A stretch of 27,932 nucleotides of DNA. Origin: Lentzea aerocolonigenes. GTDB taxonomy: Bacteria; Actinomycetota; Actinomycetes; Mycobacteriales; Pseudonocardiaceae. The stretch lies in contig NZ_JYJG01000346.1 of NCBI RefSeq assembly GCF_000955955.1, forward strand, positions 1 through 27,932, written 5' to 3'. The notes beneath the pieces are model-generated. The model did no database searches. It had not been told where the DNA came from and saw nothing but the letters and a program-made list of their open reading frames with translations. Positions 1 to 6,921 of this stretch are shown piece after piece (positions within the stretch are counted from its first letter, which is position 1; each line of letters begins with the position of its first letter). The position numbers and the translations under genes are program-made.

Positions 1-353
1 GAGCGGTCCACTGTGTACGGTCTGCCGTTCCGGAACCCGGAGCGGCGGTCACGGCCCGCCGCCGTCCCGGACGGTGGAACGCGCTCTTCCGCCGTTGCCG
101 CACAGCAGGTTTCGATTACTCACCGGCGGCCATGGGAGGTCCTCACGATGCGCGGACCGGTCGGTGGCGCTGGGGGATGCGAGACCGGTTATCGCAAGGT
201 CACGCCGAGTTCCGCGGTTCTCCACTCATGACACGCCATCGGGCCAAGAAGGCGATTGACTATGTGCGCACGAAGCATGTTTCTCCTCTCCGGGCGTCGG
301 TGCGTCGGTGATCCGTTCGCCGAGAACCCGTCTTGTGGGCCTCGGGAAGCGAG
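1..353. other. Left-edge region with no recognisable gene
   Basis: Both strands have open frames here, but none shows a recognisable domain, a convincing ribosome-binding site or steady third-position G/C bias. The stretch just before 354 is the natural place for the promoter of the tyrosine hydroxylase gene, but I could not pick a convincing -35/-10 pair. A neighbouring gene may lie beyond the left edge. Confidence 0.5.
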
Positions 354-1268
354 ATGACGACCGCGTCGGAGCGACCGTTCGGACTTGATGTCCTGCGTCT
401 GCCGATGCCCGGCCAGTCGCTGGTCGAGCCGGACGTGATCGAGGTCGCGGACCCCGGCTCGGCGGCGGAGCCGACGTTGTCCGCGCCTGTCGCGAGAGTG
501 GCGGCCGACGGTTCAGATCGAGCGTTCCACCGCTGGATGATCGGCCACCACGTGACGTTCGGTGTGTGGCGCATGCTCGCGGACGTGCTCGCCGGCTCAG
601 GCGGAACCGGCAGCCTGTCCGAGGCCGACACGGCACGAGCGGCGTGGTGGTACGACTGTTACAGCGCCCTGCTGCTCTACGCCGGCAGCTGCACCCCGGA
701 GGTCTACGCCCGGTCCATCCGTCCGCGGATGGCCGTGAAGCATCCGGCCTTCAGCGGCTTGTGGGCCCGCGACTACGAGTGGGTCGCCCACCTGCTCGGC
801 AGGCTGAACCCGCCCCGCGACGGCGTGCTCAAACGAGCGCTCAAACGCAACCGCTTGGTGCACATGACCGTGGCACAGATGCTGGTGCCCGAGGGGGCCT
901 CGCTGTTCAAAGGCCACGGAGGCCGCGCCGGCAACGGTGTCACGGACGCTGAACGCGCTCTGTTCGACGAGTTCTTCCTGGTGAGCCGTGGAGCGGTCAC
1001 GCAGTCCGACTTCACGGCCGCGATGCTGTCGCGGTTGGTCGCGATCCGAGATGACCTCGTCGCGAATCCGATCGACCTGCGGGCCGAGGTGCTGGACATG
1101 CTGCCGACCGGCCTTCCGGACATGATCGACAAGTTGATCGTCGTTGTCGGTGAGACCAGCACCGGCGTTGTCGGGCCGAGGACTCATCTGGATGTGGATG
1201 AGGTGGGAATTCCGTTGCGCAGGCGGACATCGCTGGTCCGGGAGCCCATGCAGGCCGCAACGCCGTGA
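354..1268 (+). CDS. Heme-dependent L-tyrosine 3-hydroxylase (LmbB2/Orf13/TyrH-like)
   Basis: Probable L-tyrosine to L-DOPA hydroxylase of the histidine-ligated heme family known from lincomycin and pyrrolobenzodiazepine pathways, where it makes DOPA with peroxide as oxidant. The protein has 304 residues, near the family length. Family-like blocks are FHRWMIGHHVTFGVWR (58-73) with paired His65/His66, LYAGSCTPEVYARSIRPRM (108-126), HPAFSGLWARDY (130-141) and NRLVHMTVAQMLVPEGASL (166-184). I assign the family from remembered sequence pattern, not a search. The ATG at 354 follows GGGAAG with a short spacer and is preferred over an in-frame TTG at 333. The gene converges on the O-methyltransferase and MIO lyase genes, both of which would use a catechol or tyrosine-derived substrate, which supports the call. 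The heme axial ligand cannot be assigned by eye. Confidence 0.72.
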   Translation: MTTASERPFGLDVLRLPMPGQSLVEPDVIEVADPGSAAEPTLSAPVARVAADGSDRAFHRWMIGHHVTFGVWRMLADVLAGSGGTGSLSEADTARAAWWYDCYSALLLYAGSCTPEVYARSIRPRMAVKHPAFSGLWARDYEWVAHLLGRLNPPRDGVLKRALKRNRLVHMTVAQMLVPEGASLFKGHGGRAGNGVTDAERALFDEFFLVSRGAVTQSDFTAAMLSRLVAIRDDLVANPIDLRAEVLDMLPTGLPDMIDKLIVVVGETSTGVVGPRTHLDVDEVGIPLRRRTSLVREPMQAATP

Positions 1269-1320
1269 GCCTCTCGGGCTCGTCTTTTCGCGGCGAACGC
1301 AACGACGCAGGTGCGCTTTT

Positions 1321-1340
1321 CGCCCGCGGTCAGGCGGGCG
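1321..1340. terminator. Bidirectional hairpin terminator between convergent genes
   Basis: A perfect 7-bp inverted repeat, CGCCCGC and GCGGGCG, surrounds a 6-base loop (GGTCAG). It lies in the 115-base gap between the convergent hydroxylase (stop 1268) and O-methyltransferase (stop 1384). A TTTT tract lies just left of it and GTTTCCC just right. It could end transcripts from both sides; it is small, so efficiency is uncertain. Confidence 0.55.
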
Positions 1341-1383
1341 GTTTCCCGGATCTTCTCCGCCGGGCTCACATCACCGCTGCGGC

Positions 1384-2082
1384 TCACCGCCCGTACCCGG
1401 CGGGCAGTTTGCGCGCGATGGTCAACCCGTCTGCCAGCGGCAGCATGACCGCCTGCACCCGGTCGTCGGCCTGCACGTGCGCGTTGAACGCGCGGATCGC
1501 CGCGGCGTTGCCCTCGGCGTGGACGCTCGTCGCCTCGCCGGCGTACAGCACGTTGTCGGCGATGATCAGTCCGTTGTCGACGACCCGCGGCAGCAGCTGC
1601 TCCCAGTACCCGATGTAGCTGACCTTGTCCGCGTCGATGAACACGAGGTCCACGGTCGGCTCTGGGGGCAGCAGGTCGAGCAGTTCGGCGGCCGGGCCGA
1701 TGTGCTGGCGGATGCGGCCGGCGAACCCGGCCTCCTGCCAGGCCCGGCGCGCGGTCGAGGACCACCTGTCGGTGATGTCGTAGGTGTCGATGGTGCCGTC
1801 CGCGGGCATGCCTCTGGCGAAGGCGAGCGCGGAGTACCCGGTGAAGGTGCCGACCTCGACGATCCGGCGCGCTTTGCTCGCAGCGGCGAGGAGGGTGAAC
1901 AGGACCGCCTGCTCGTGGGCGATCTGCATCTCGGCGACCTGCCCGAGCGCGGTCGTGGTGTCGATCAGCCACTGCTGCACCGGCACCGGCTGCTCGGAGC
2001 AGCTGAGGACGTAGTCGAGGATTTCGGGCGTCAACCGGATCCGCTTGTCCACCTGGGTAGCGCCGTTCACTGTCACGTTCAT
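1384..2082 (-). CDS. SAM-dependent catechol/caffeoyl-CoA-type O-methyltransferase
   Basis: Class I SAM methyltransferase of 232 residues, the usual length of cation-dependent catechol and caffeoyl-CoA O-methyltransferases. The SAM-binding loop is IVEVGTFTGYSALAFA (74-89). Metal-binding acids of the family appear as Asp150 in VFIDADK and Asp177-Asn178 in IADNVLYAG. The ATG at 2082 has a strong GGAGGT six bases upstream; a longer open frame upstream belongs to the antisense of the MIO gene and is not used. It follows the MIO gene by 97 bases on the same strand, so the two are probably co-transcribed. Next to a tyrosine hydroxylase, the likely substrate is a catechol such as DOPA, caffeate or its thioester, giving a 3-methoxy-4-hydroxyphenyl unit. 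The actual acceptor is inference. Confidence 0.85.
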   Translation of the reverse strand: MNVTVNGATQVDKRIRLTPEILDYVLSCSEQPVPVQQWLIDTTTALGQVAEMQIAHEQAVLFTLLAAASKARRIVEVGTFTGYSALAFARGMPADGTIDTYDITDRWSSTARRAWQEAGFAGRIRQHIGPAAELLDLLPPEPTVDLVFIDADKVSYIGYWEQLLPRVVDNGLIIADNVLYAGEATSVHAEGNAAAIRAFNAHVQADDRVQAVMLPLADGLTIARKLPAGYGR

Positions 2083-2179
2083 GCCAGACCTCCACGGTCG
2101 GTTGCGGCTCAGAGACCTTCGTCCCACGCTGTGGTTGTGACGCCGCCGGGAAGCAGCGACAGCACGCCGAGGCCGAATC

Positions 2180-3724
2180 TCACGTCCAGGAACCCGCGGA
2201 GTCACCGGTCTCAGCCATCCAGCTCCCGGCGAGGTAGGCGTCCACGACGTCGGCGGCCAGGCGCACGTCTCCGTCCAGCGGCCGGTCCTGCTCGATCGGC
2301 GGGATCGCTTCGGCCAGCCGGTCGGCGAGGCCGGTGCAGAACGGCGCGGTCGGCCGGCCGGCGCGCAGGTACACGGCCTGCCGCAACGCGACCGCCAGCC
2401 CGCCCTGCAGGTGCCGCAGCAACCGCGCGGTCTCCCACGCGTTCTGCGCGGCCTGCGTGCCGAACGGGACGATGTCCTGGTTGTGCAGGTTCGTCGGAAG
2501 GCTCTGCACGCTGGCGGGCATCGCCTGTCGTCGCATTGCCGCCACGATCGCCGTCGAGGCCAGCTGCACACCCTGGACTCCGTGGTGCACACCAGGACGC
2601 GGTGACAGCATCGGCGGAAGTCCGGTGTTCCGGTTGGGGTCGACGAGCAGGTCCAGCTGTCGCTCGGCGAGGTTGCCGACCTGCACCGAGACCGTGGTGA
2701 GCAGGTCGCTCACGAACGAGCAGGGCTGGCCGAAGAAGTTGCCGCCGTGCGCGACGGCCTCGTCGTCGACGAAGAACAGCGGGTTGTCGCTGACCCCGTT
2801 CAGGTCGTCGTGCACCACCGCGCCCGCATAGCGGTGCGCCGACGTCGCGGCGCCGAGGAGCTGCGGGGTGCATCGGATGCAGTACGGCTCCTGCAGCGGC
2901 CGCAGCCCGGTCGGACGGGTTCCGTCGAGCATCGCGGTCATCCGTGCGCCGACCTCACCGGCGGCGGCGTGGCCGAACGCGGCGAGCAGCCGGTGGTCGA
3001 GGAACGCGGTGGTGCTGCCGAGCAGGTCGGCCAGCAGCGCGCTCAGCGCGGCGGCGGCGTGCAACGACCGGCCGATGGACCGCCACGCGAGGCCCGCGGT
3101 GGCAGCGGTCAGCGAGGTGCCGTTGACCAGCGCGAGCGCGTCGCGCCCGTCGAGCACCAGCGGCGTGAGACCGGCCGCCCGCAGTGCCTCGGCCGCGGGC
3201 AGCCGCACACCGTCCACATAGGCGTGCCCGGTACCGCGCAGCGCCTGGGCGACGTAGGCCAGCGGGACGAGGTCACCGCTGGCCCCGACCGATCCGTAGG
3301 CCGGGACCGCCGGGGCGAACGTCGTGCGCAGCACCGCCATCAGACCGTCCACAACAGACGGTGTGACACCGGACCTGGCCTTGGTCAGCGACGCCAGACG
3401 AGCCAGGATCGTCGCCCGCACCACCGGGATCGGAAGGTCGGCGCCTTGGCCGGCGGTGAGGTGCTGCAGGGTGTTGTCGCACTGCTCGGCCGCGGTCTCC
3501 CGGCCGGGGAAGGTCACCAGCGGACCGAACCCGGTGGTGGCGCCGTACACCTCGTGGCCGTCGGCGACGACCGAGTCGACGAACCTGCGGCAGCGCTCGA
3601 GCTCACCGCGGGCGGCCTCGGACAACCCGACGTGGAGCAACCCGCTCGCTCGCTCCAGCGATGCCGCGTCGAGCCTGCCCGGCAGGGTTACGTCATGGGT
3701 GACGACGTCGTGGATCGTCGACAT
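2180..3724 (-). CDS. MIO-dependent aromatic amino-acid ammonia-lyase or aminomutase (TAL/HAL family)
   Basis: 514-residue member of the HAL/PAL/TAL family. The self-forming MIO triad Ala-Ser-Gly is at 148-150 in GSVGASGDLVPLAY. Other family residues are Tyr60 (YGATTGFGP), Asn201 (NGTS), Tyr281/Arg284 (EPYCIRC), Asn314 (SDNPL) and NQD at 415-417. The selectivity pair is His88-Leu89 (LQHLTAG), the combination seen in tyrosine ammonia-lyases that accept a para-hydroxyl; PALs usually have Phe-Leu. Thus it should act on tyrosine or DOPA, giving coumarate or caffeate, or a beta-amino acid if it is a mutase. I cannot separate lyase from mutase by eye. The downstream O-methyltransferase and a 4CL-like ligase nearby favour the lyase. 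The ATG at 3724 has GGAG upstream. Confidence 0.85.
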   Translation of the reverse strand: MSTIHDVVTHDVTLPGRLDAASLERASGLLHVGLSEAARGELERCRRFVDSVVADGHEVYGATTGFGPLVTFPGRETAAEQCDNTLQHLTAGQGADLPIPVVRATILARLASLTKARSGVTPSVVDGLMAVLRTTFAPAVPAYGSVGASGDLVPLAYVAQALRGTGHAYVDGVRLPAAEALRAAGLTPLVLDGRDALALVNGTSLTAATAGLAWRSIGRSLHAAAALSALLADLLGSTTAFLDHRLLAAFGHAAAGEVGARMTAMLDGTRPTGLRPLQEPYCIRCTPQLLGAATSAHRYAGAVVHDDLNGVSDNPLFFVDDEAVAHGGNFFGQPCSFVSDLLTTVSVQVGNLAERQLDLLVDPNRNTGLPPMLSPRPGVHHGVQGVQLASTAIVAAMRRQAMPASVQSLPTNLHNQDIVPFGTQAAQNAWETARLLRHLQGGLAVALRQAVYLRAGRPTAPFCTGLADRLAEAIPPIEQDRPLDGDVRLAADVVDAYLAGSWMAETGDSAGSWT

Positions 3725-3760
3725 GCGAGCTCCAGTCGGTGATGGTGGGTTGAGACGAAG

Positions 3761-3841
3761 TCACCAGGTGACCGGCATGAGATCGGGGCCGCGCATCACC
3801 TGGTGCTTCCACTCGACGTCATCGGTGAGTGCCGGTGTCGA
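3761..3841 (-). pseudogene. Remnant of a cytochrome P450 C-terminus
   Basis: Read on the minus strand, 26 codons after an in-frame TAG (3842-3844) end in a TGA at 3761-3763. They include VEWKHQVMRGPDLMPVTW, which matches the characteristic P450 C-terminal strand pattern (acidic residue, WK/WR, a few residues, RG, LPV, W/F). No heme-binding FGxGxHxC motif precedes it in the same frame within the gap. The fragment lies 36 bases upstream of the MIO lyase start and in the same direction. I infer that a P450 gene once headed this operon and was mostly deleted. It is unrelated to the C-terminus of the intact P450 at 12773-13984. Confidence 0.5.
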
Positions 3842-4428
3842 CTACGGGCTGATGAACGGATGCACCAGCGGCTCCTGCGTGGTCATCGGTGCTCGCCTTC
3901 CGCAACCCCGGCCGGTGACCACGGCGCGATCGACGTGATCTACCGGGCGGCGGTGGCTGTTGCGCTTTTCGATGTCCACCGGCTGATTGTGTGTCGGCAG
4001 ACGGGTGCTGTCTGCCGTTCGTTCCACGAGCTGGAACGTCACTCGCGCAGCGAACCCGACAGGTGCCGGGCACAGCGACGCCATCGGCCTCACGAGAACA
4101 CTCCGTCGACTGTCCACAACCGACTCCCGACGCTCGTGTCGACGTGGTTGCGTCGGCGCTGGTGGTCGAGGAGGACAAGCGTGTGCCCGCGCCCGGGACC
4201 ACGCCGGAGGCCGTGCACACGACGCCGGCACGGAGCATCGGCCAGATCGCGAGCATGTCCACGGCCCGGGTCGCGATCCATGGCACGAGTCGGCGCGGCA
4301 TCCACGGCCGGACGAGCGACAATTGCGGAAATCCACAGGGTGTTCCGCTCGATCCTGCTTCTAGTGTCGTCCACGTCCTACTGGCCCGGCGCGCGGTTCG
4401 TGCTCGTGTGCGAGCGGCAGGAGAAGGT
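3842..4428. other. 587-base gap between divergent operons, promoters expected
   Basis: No intact gene is recognised. Promoters for the leftward lyase operon and the rightward ligase-PKS operon should lie here or in the P450 scar. Open frames cross it on both strands. One (+, from 3991) runs in frame into the ligase gene, but the stretch before 4429 has no known domain. A patch at about 4141-4290 shows high third-position G/C in one phase, as if it were old coding sequence; see findings. Confidence 0.5.
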
Positions 4429-5967
4429 ATGACGACGACATACGGGCACTGGACGAGCAACCTCGCCGAGTCGGTCTGGCAAAACGTCACGTCCCAGCGC
4501 ACAGCGCTCATCGAGCACAGCAGCGGACGCTCCTATCGGTATCCGGAGTTGAAGCAAGCCGCTGAACGGTTCGCCGCCGCGCTGCGTTCGCGGCTCCAAG
4601 GTCCGGACGACGTTGTTGCACTCGTGTGCGACAACACGGCCGAGTTCGTCGTGGCCTACCACGGCACTCTGCTCGCCGGTGGCGTCGTGCTCCCGCTCGA
4701 ACCGCTCGGCACCTCGGACGAGTGGCAGCCGGTGCTCGAGCGGTGCCGTGTCGCCCACGTGGTCGCCTCGGCCAAGGCGTGGCGGCAGCTGTCCGCTCTT
4801 CCGGCGGCCGCGTCGTTGCGCAGCGCGGTCATGCTCGACGAGCTCTCGTCTGACGACAGGACGATCCGCTGGCACCAATGGCTCACCGGGCCGGCCGTCG
4901 ACGCGTCCCCGGCGGTCGGGGACGAACGGCCGGCGTTGCTCGCCACCTCGAGTGGATCCCTGGGGCTCCCGAAGCAGATCGTGCTCACGCACCGCAACCT
5001 GGTGTCCAATCTGGACCAGATCGGCGCGGTGCACCGGCTCACCGCCGACGACGTCGTGCTCGCCACGACACCGTTCCGGCACATCTACGGCATGCAGATG
5101 GCGATGAATCCCACGCTTCGCGCGGGCGGCACGCTCGTCACGGTCCGCACTCCGTTCGGTGTCGACGACCTGTTGGAGGTCATCGAGACGCGGAAGATCA
5201 CCGTCGCGTACCTGGTGCCGAGCCTCCTCGCGGAGCTCGCCCGGTGCGGCGGCACCGGCGGCCGCGACACGAGCAGCCTGCGCCTGGTCTACTCAGGTGG
5301 CGCCCCGCTCCCCGCGAACGTCGCCCAGAGCTGTGCCCGCGTGCTCGGTGTGCCGGTGGTGCAGGGCTACGGCATGACAGAGGCAGGGTGCACCTTCGCC
5401 CCGGCCGACGGCACCCCGGCTGTGCCGACCTCGATCGGGAAGGCGTTGCCCGACACCGAAATCCGGCTGGTGGACCCGGTGACCGGACTGGACGGGGAGA
5501 CCGGGGAGATCTGGGTTCGCGGCCCGCAGGTGTCACCGGGCTTCCTGGGTGAGGACGGCGCGGTGCACAGCCTGACCGACGACGAGCGCTGGCTGCACAC
5601 AGGTGACGTCGCCCGGTGCGAGCGGGACGGACACGTCACGATCATCGGCCGGATCAAACAGCTCATCAAGTACAAGGGACACCAGATCGCGCCCGCCGAA
5701 CTGGAATCCGTGCTGCTCGGCCATCCCGACGTCGCCGACGCCGTCGTGGTCGGAGCTCCGGACGAGGTCGCGGGCGAGATCCCGGTCGCGTTCGTCGTGC
5801 TGAGCGGACCGGTGGCACTGTCCGAGGTGAGCGACTTCGTGGCGTGCCGGGTCGCGCCCTACAAGAAGATCCGATCGATCACCGCGGTCGACCGGATCCC
5901 GCGTTCCGCCATGGGCAAGGCGTTGGTCCACCAGTTGAACGACGACGGTGCCGGAGGGACGCGATGA
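4429..5967 (+). CDS. 4-coumarate:CoA-ligase-like acyl/aryl-CoA (or acyl-ACP) ligase
   Basis: Adenylate-forming enzyme of 512 residues (ANL superfamily). The phosphate-binding loop is TSSGSLGLPK (173-182), the A5 motif YGMTEAG (314-320), the A7 Asp in HTGDV (390-394), the hinge and A8 region around GRIKQLIKYKGHQI (407-420), and the catalytic lysine is Lys497 in PRSAMGKAL. It would convert a carboxylic acid plus ATP to an acyl adenylate and then a CoA or phosphopantetheine thioester. Beside the tyrosine hydroxylase, MIO lyase and O-methyltransferase, a hydroxycinnamate is the likely substrate and the product a PKS starter. The ATG at 4429 follows AGGAGAAGG with good spacing, so the in-frame start at 3991 is rejected. 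It overlaps the SDR by four bases (ATGA). Confidence 0.85.
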   Translation: MTTTYGHWTSNLAESVWQNVTSQRTALIEHSSGRSYRYPELKQAAERFAAALRSRLQGPDDVVALVCDNTAEFVVAYHGTLLAGGVVLPLEPLGTSDEWQPVLERCRVAHVVASAKAWRQLSALPAAASLRSAVMLDELSSDDRTIRWHQWLTGPAVDASPAVGDERPALLATSSGSLGLPKQIVLTHRNLVSNLDQIGAVHRLTADDVVLATTPFRHIYGMQMAMNPTLRAGGTLVTVRTPFGVDDLLEVIETRKITVAYLVPSLLAELARCGGTGGRDTSSLRLVYSGGAPLPANVAQSCARVLGVPVVQGYGMTEAGCTFAPADGTPAVPTSIGKALPDTEIRLVDPVTGLDGETGEIWVRGPQVSPGFLGEDGAVHSLTDDERWLHTGDVARCERDGHVTIIGRIKQLIKYKGHQIAPAELESVLLGHPDVADAVVVGAPDEVAGEIPVAFVVLSGPVALSEVSDFVACRVAPYKKIRSITAVDRIPRSAMGKALVHQLNDDGAGGTR

Positions 5968-6752
5968 GGCCGAGGATTCTGATCACGGGCGGAGCCGGGG
6001 GTTTCGGCCGCGTCTTCGCGGAGGAGATGTGCCGTGCCGGAGCGGCGGTGGTCATCACCGGGCGGAACTCCACGTCACTGCAACAAGCCCGCCACGAACT
6101 GCTCGACCTCTGCGCCGACGTCGCCGCGGTGACCGCGGACAGCACCGACCAGGCTTCAGCCGAAGCAGCGGTGGACGCGGCGGAAGCCGCGTTCGGACCG
6201 CTCGACGTGCTGGTGAACAACGCCGGCGTGACCGGTCCGACCGGTCCTGCCTGGGAGATCGGCCAGGACGACTGGTGGCGGGCGGTCGAGGTCAACCTCC
6301 GCGGCACGGCGTTGATGACCGCCGCGGTGCTCACGCGCATGCTGCCCCGCAAGCGAGGCAGAATCGTCAACATCGTGTGCCACACGGGAAAGGACCGGTT
6401 GCACCACGCGACCGCCTGCTCGGTGTCGAGGGCGGCGGTGATCAAGCTGACGGAGGGCCTGGCGTCGGAGACCCGCGGACACGGTGTCACGGTGCTGAGC
6501 TACCACCCCGGTCTGGTGGACCTCGCAACCGCCGTCGCCGGTAGCGCGAGCGCGGGTTCCGCTCGGGAGAGGAGCATTGCCGCGTGGGGCGATGGTGAAC
6601 GTGCTGCCGGACGCGGTACACCGGCTGCCGAGGCGGCCTCCGTGCTGCGACGCATCGTCGAGGGCAAGGCGGACCACCGGTCAGGCGAACACCTCACCGT
6701 CGAGGACCCGCTGGTGCGGACCGCGTGGGAACCGATGCCTCTCAGCTGGTAG
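5964..6752 (+). CDS. SDR-family protein lacking the catalytic Tyr and Lys
   Basis: 262-residue short-chain dehydrogenase/reductase fold protein. The cofactor loop TGGAGGFG is at 8-15, NNAG at 85-88 and Asn111 of the tetrad is present (EVNLRG). In the active-site segment the usual Ser is replaced (IVNIVCHTG, 134-142). The YxxxK motif reads CSVSR: Cys152 in place of Tyr and Arg156 in place of Lys. The nucleotides (TGC, AGG) are clear, with no frameshift. The fold therefore probably binds NAD(P), but classic carbonyl reduction is doubtful; it may have another chemistry or a structural role. Its ATG overlaps the ligase stop, so translation is coupled. A 169-base gap separates it from the AT-ACP gene. 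Confidence 0.8.
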   Translation: MRPRILITGGAGGFGRVFAEEMCRAGAAVVITGRNSTSLQQARHELLDLCADVAAVTADSTDQASAEAAVDAAEAAFGPLDVLVNNAGVTGPTGPAWEIGQDDWWRAVEVNLRGTALMTAAVLTRMLPRKRGRIVNIVCHTGKDRLHHATACSVSRAAVIKLTEGLASETRGHGVTVLSYHPGLVDLATAVAGSASAGSARERSIAAWGDGERAAGRGTPAAEAASVLRRIVEGKADHRSGEHLTVEDPLVRTAWEPMPLSW

Positions 6753-6921
6753 CGCGGTGTTCCGTTCCAGCTTCTGCGCGGATGCAGCAATCTGCTCACG
6801 GTCCGTCCACACCGGTCCCAACTTACGAGACAGCGCCTTGGCCGCGGTGTGAGCGTCTTCGTAACGTGCCGGTGTGCGCGACCGAGTGCCGCCTGTCCCG
6901 GCATCCGGCCTGAGGAGAAGG

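Noticed and set aside
1144..2700. 518-codon + strand open frame across the methyltransferase and lyase genes
   Set aside because: It is antisense to two genes with clear motifs and consists of Arg/Pro/Gly-rich sequence without a domain.
3991..4428. In-frame N-terminal extension of the ligase from an upstream start
   Set aside because: The ATG at 4429 has a strong ribosome-binding site and starts where ANL enzymes normally start; the extension has no recognised domain. Its patchy bias is noted as a possible scar only.
4141..4428. NUDIX-like reading of the segments VVASALVVEEDKRV and VVHVLLARRAVRARV
   Set aside because: The N-terminal look is suggestive, but there is no NUDIX box and the two segments are separated by unrelated sequence.
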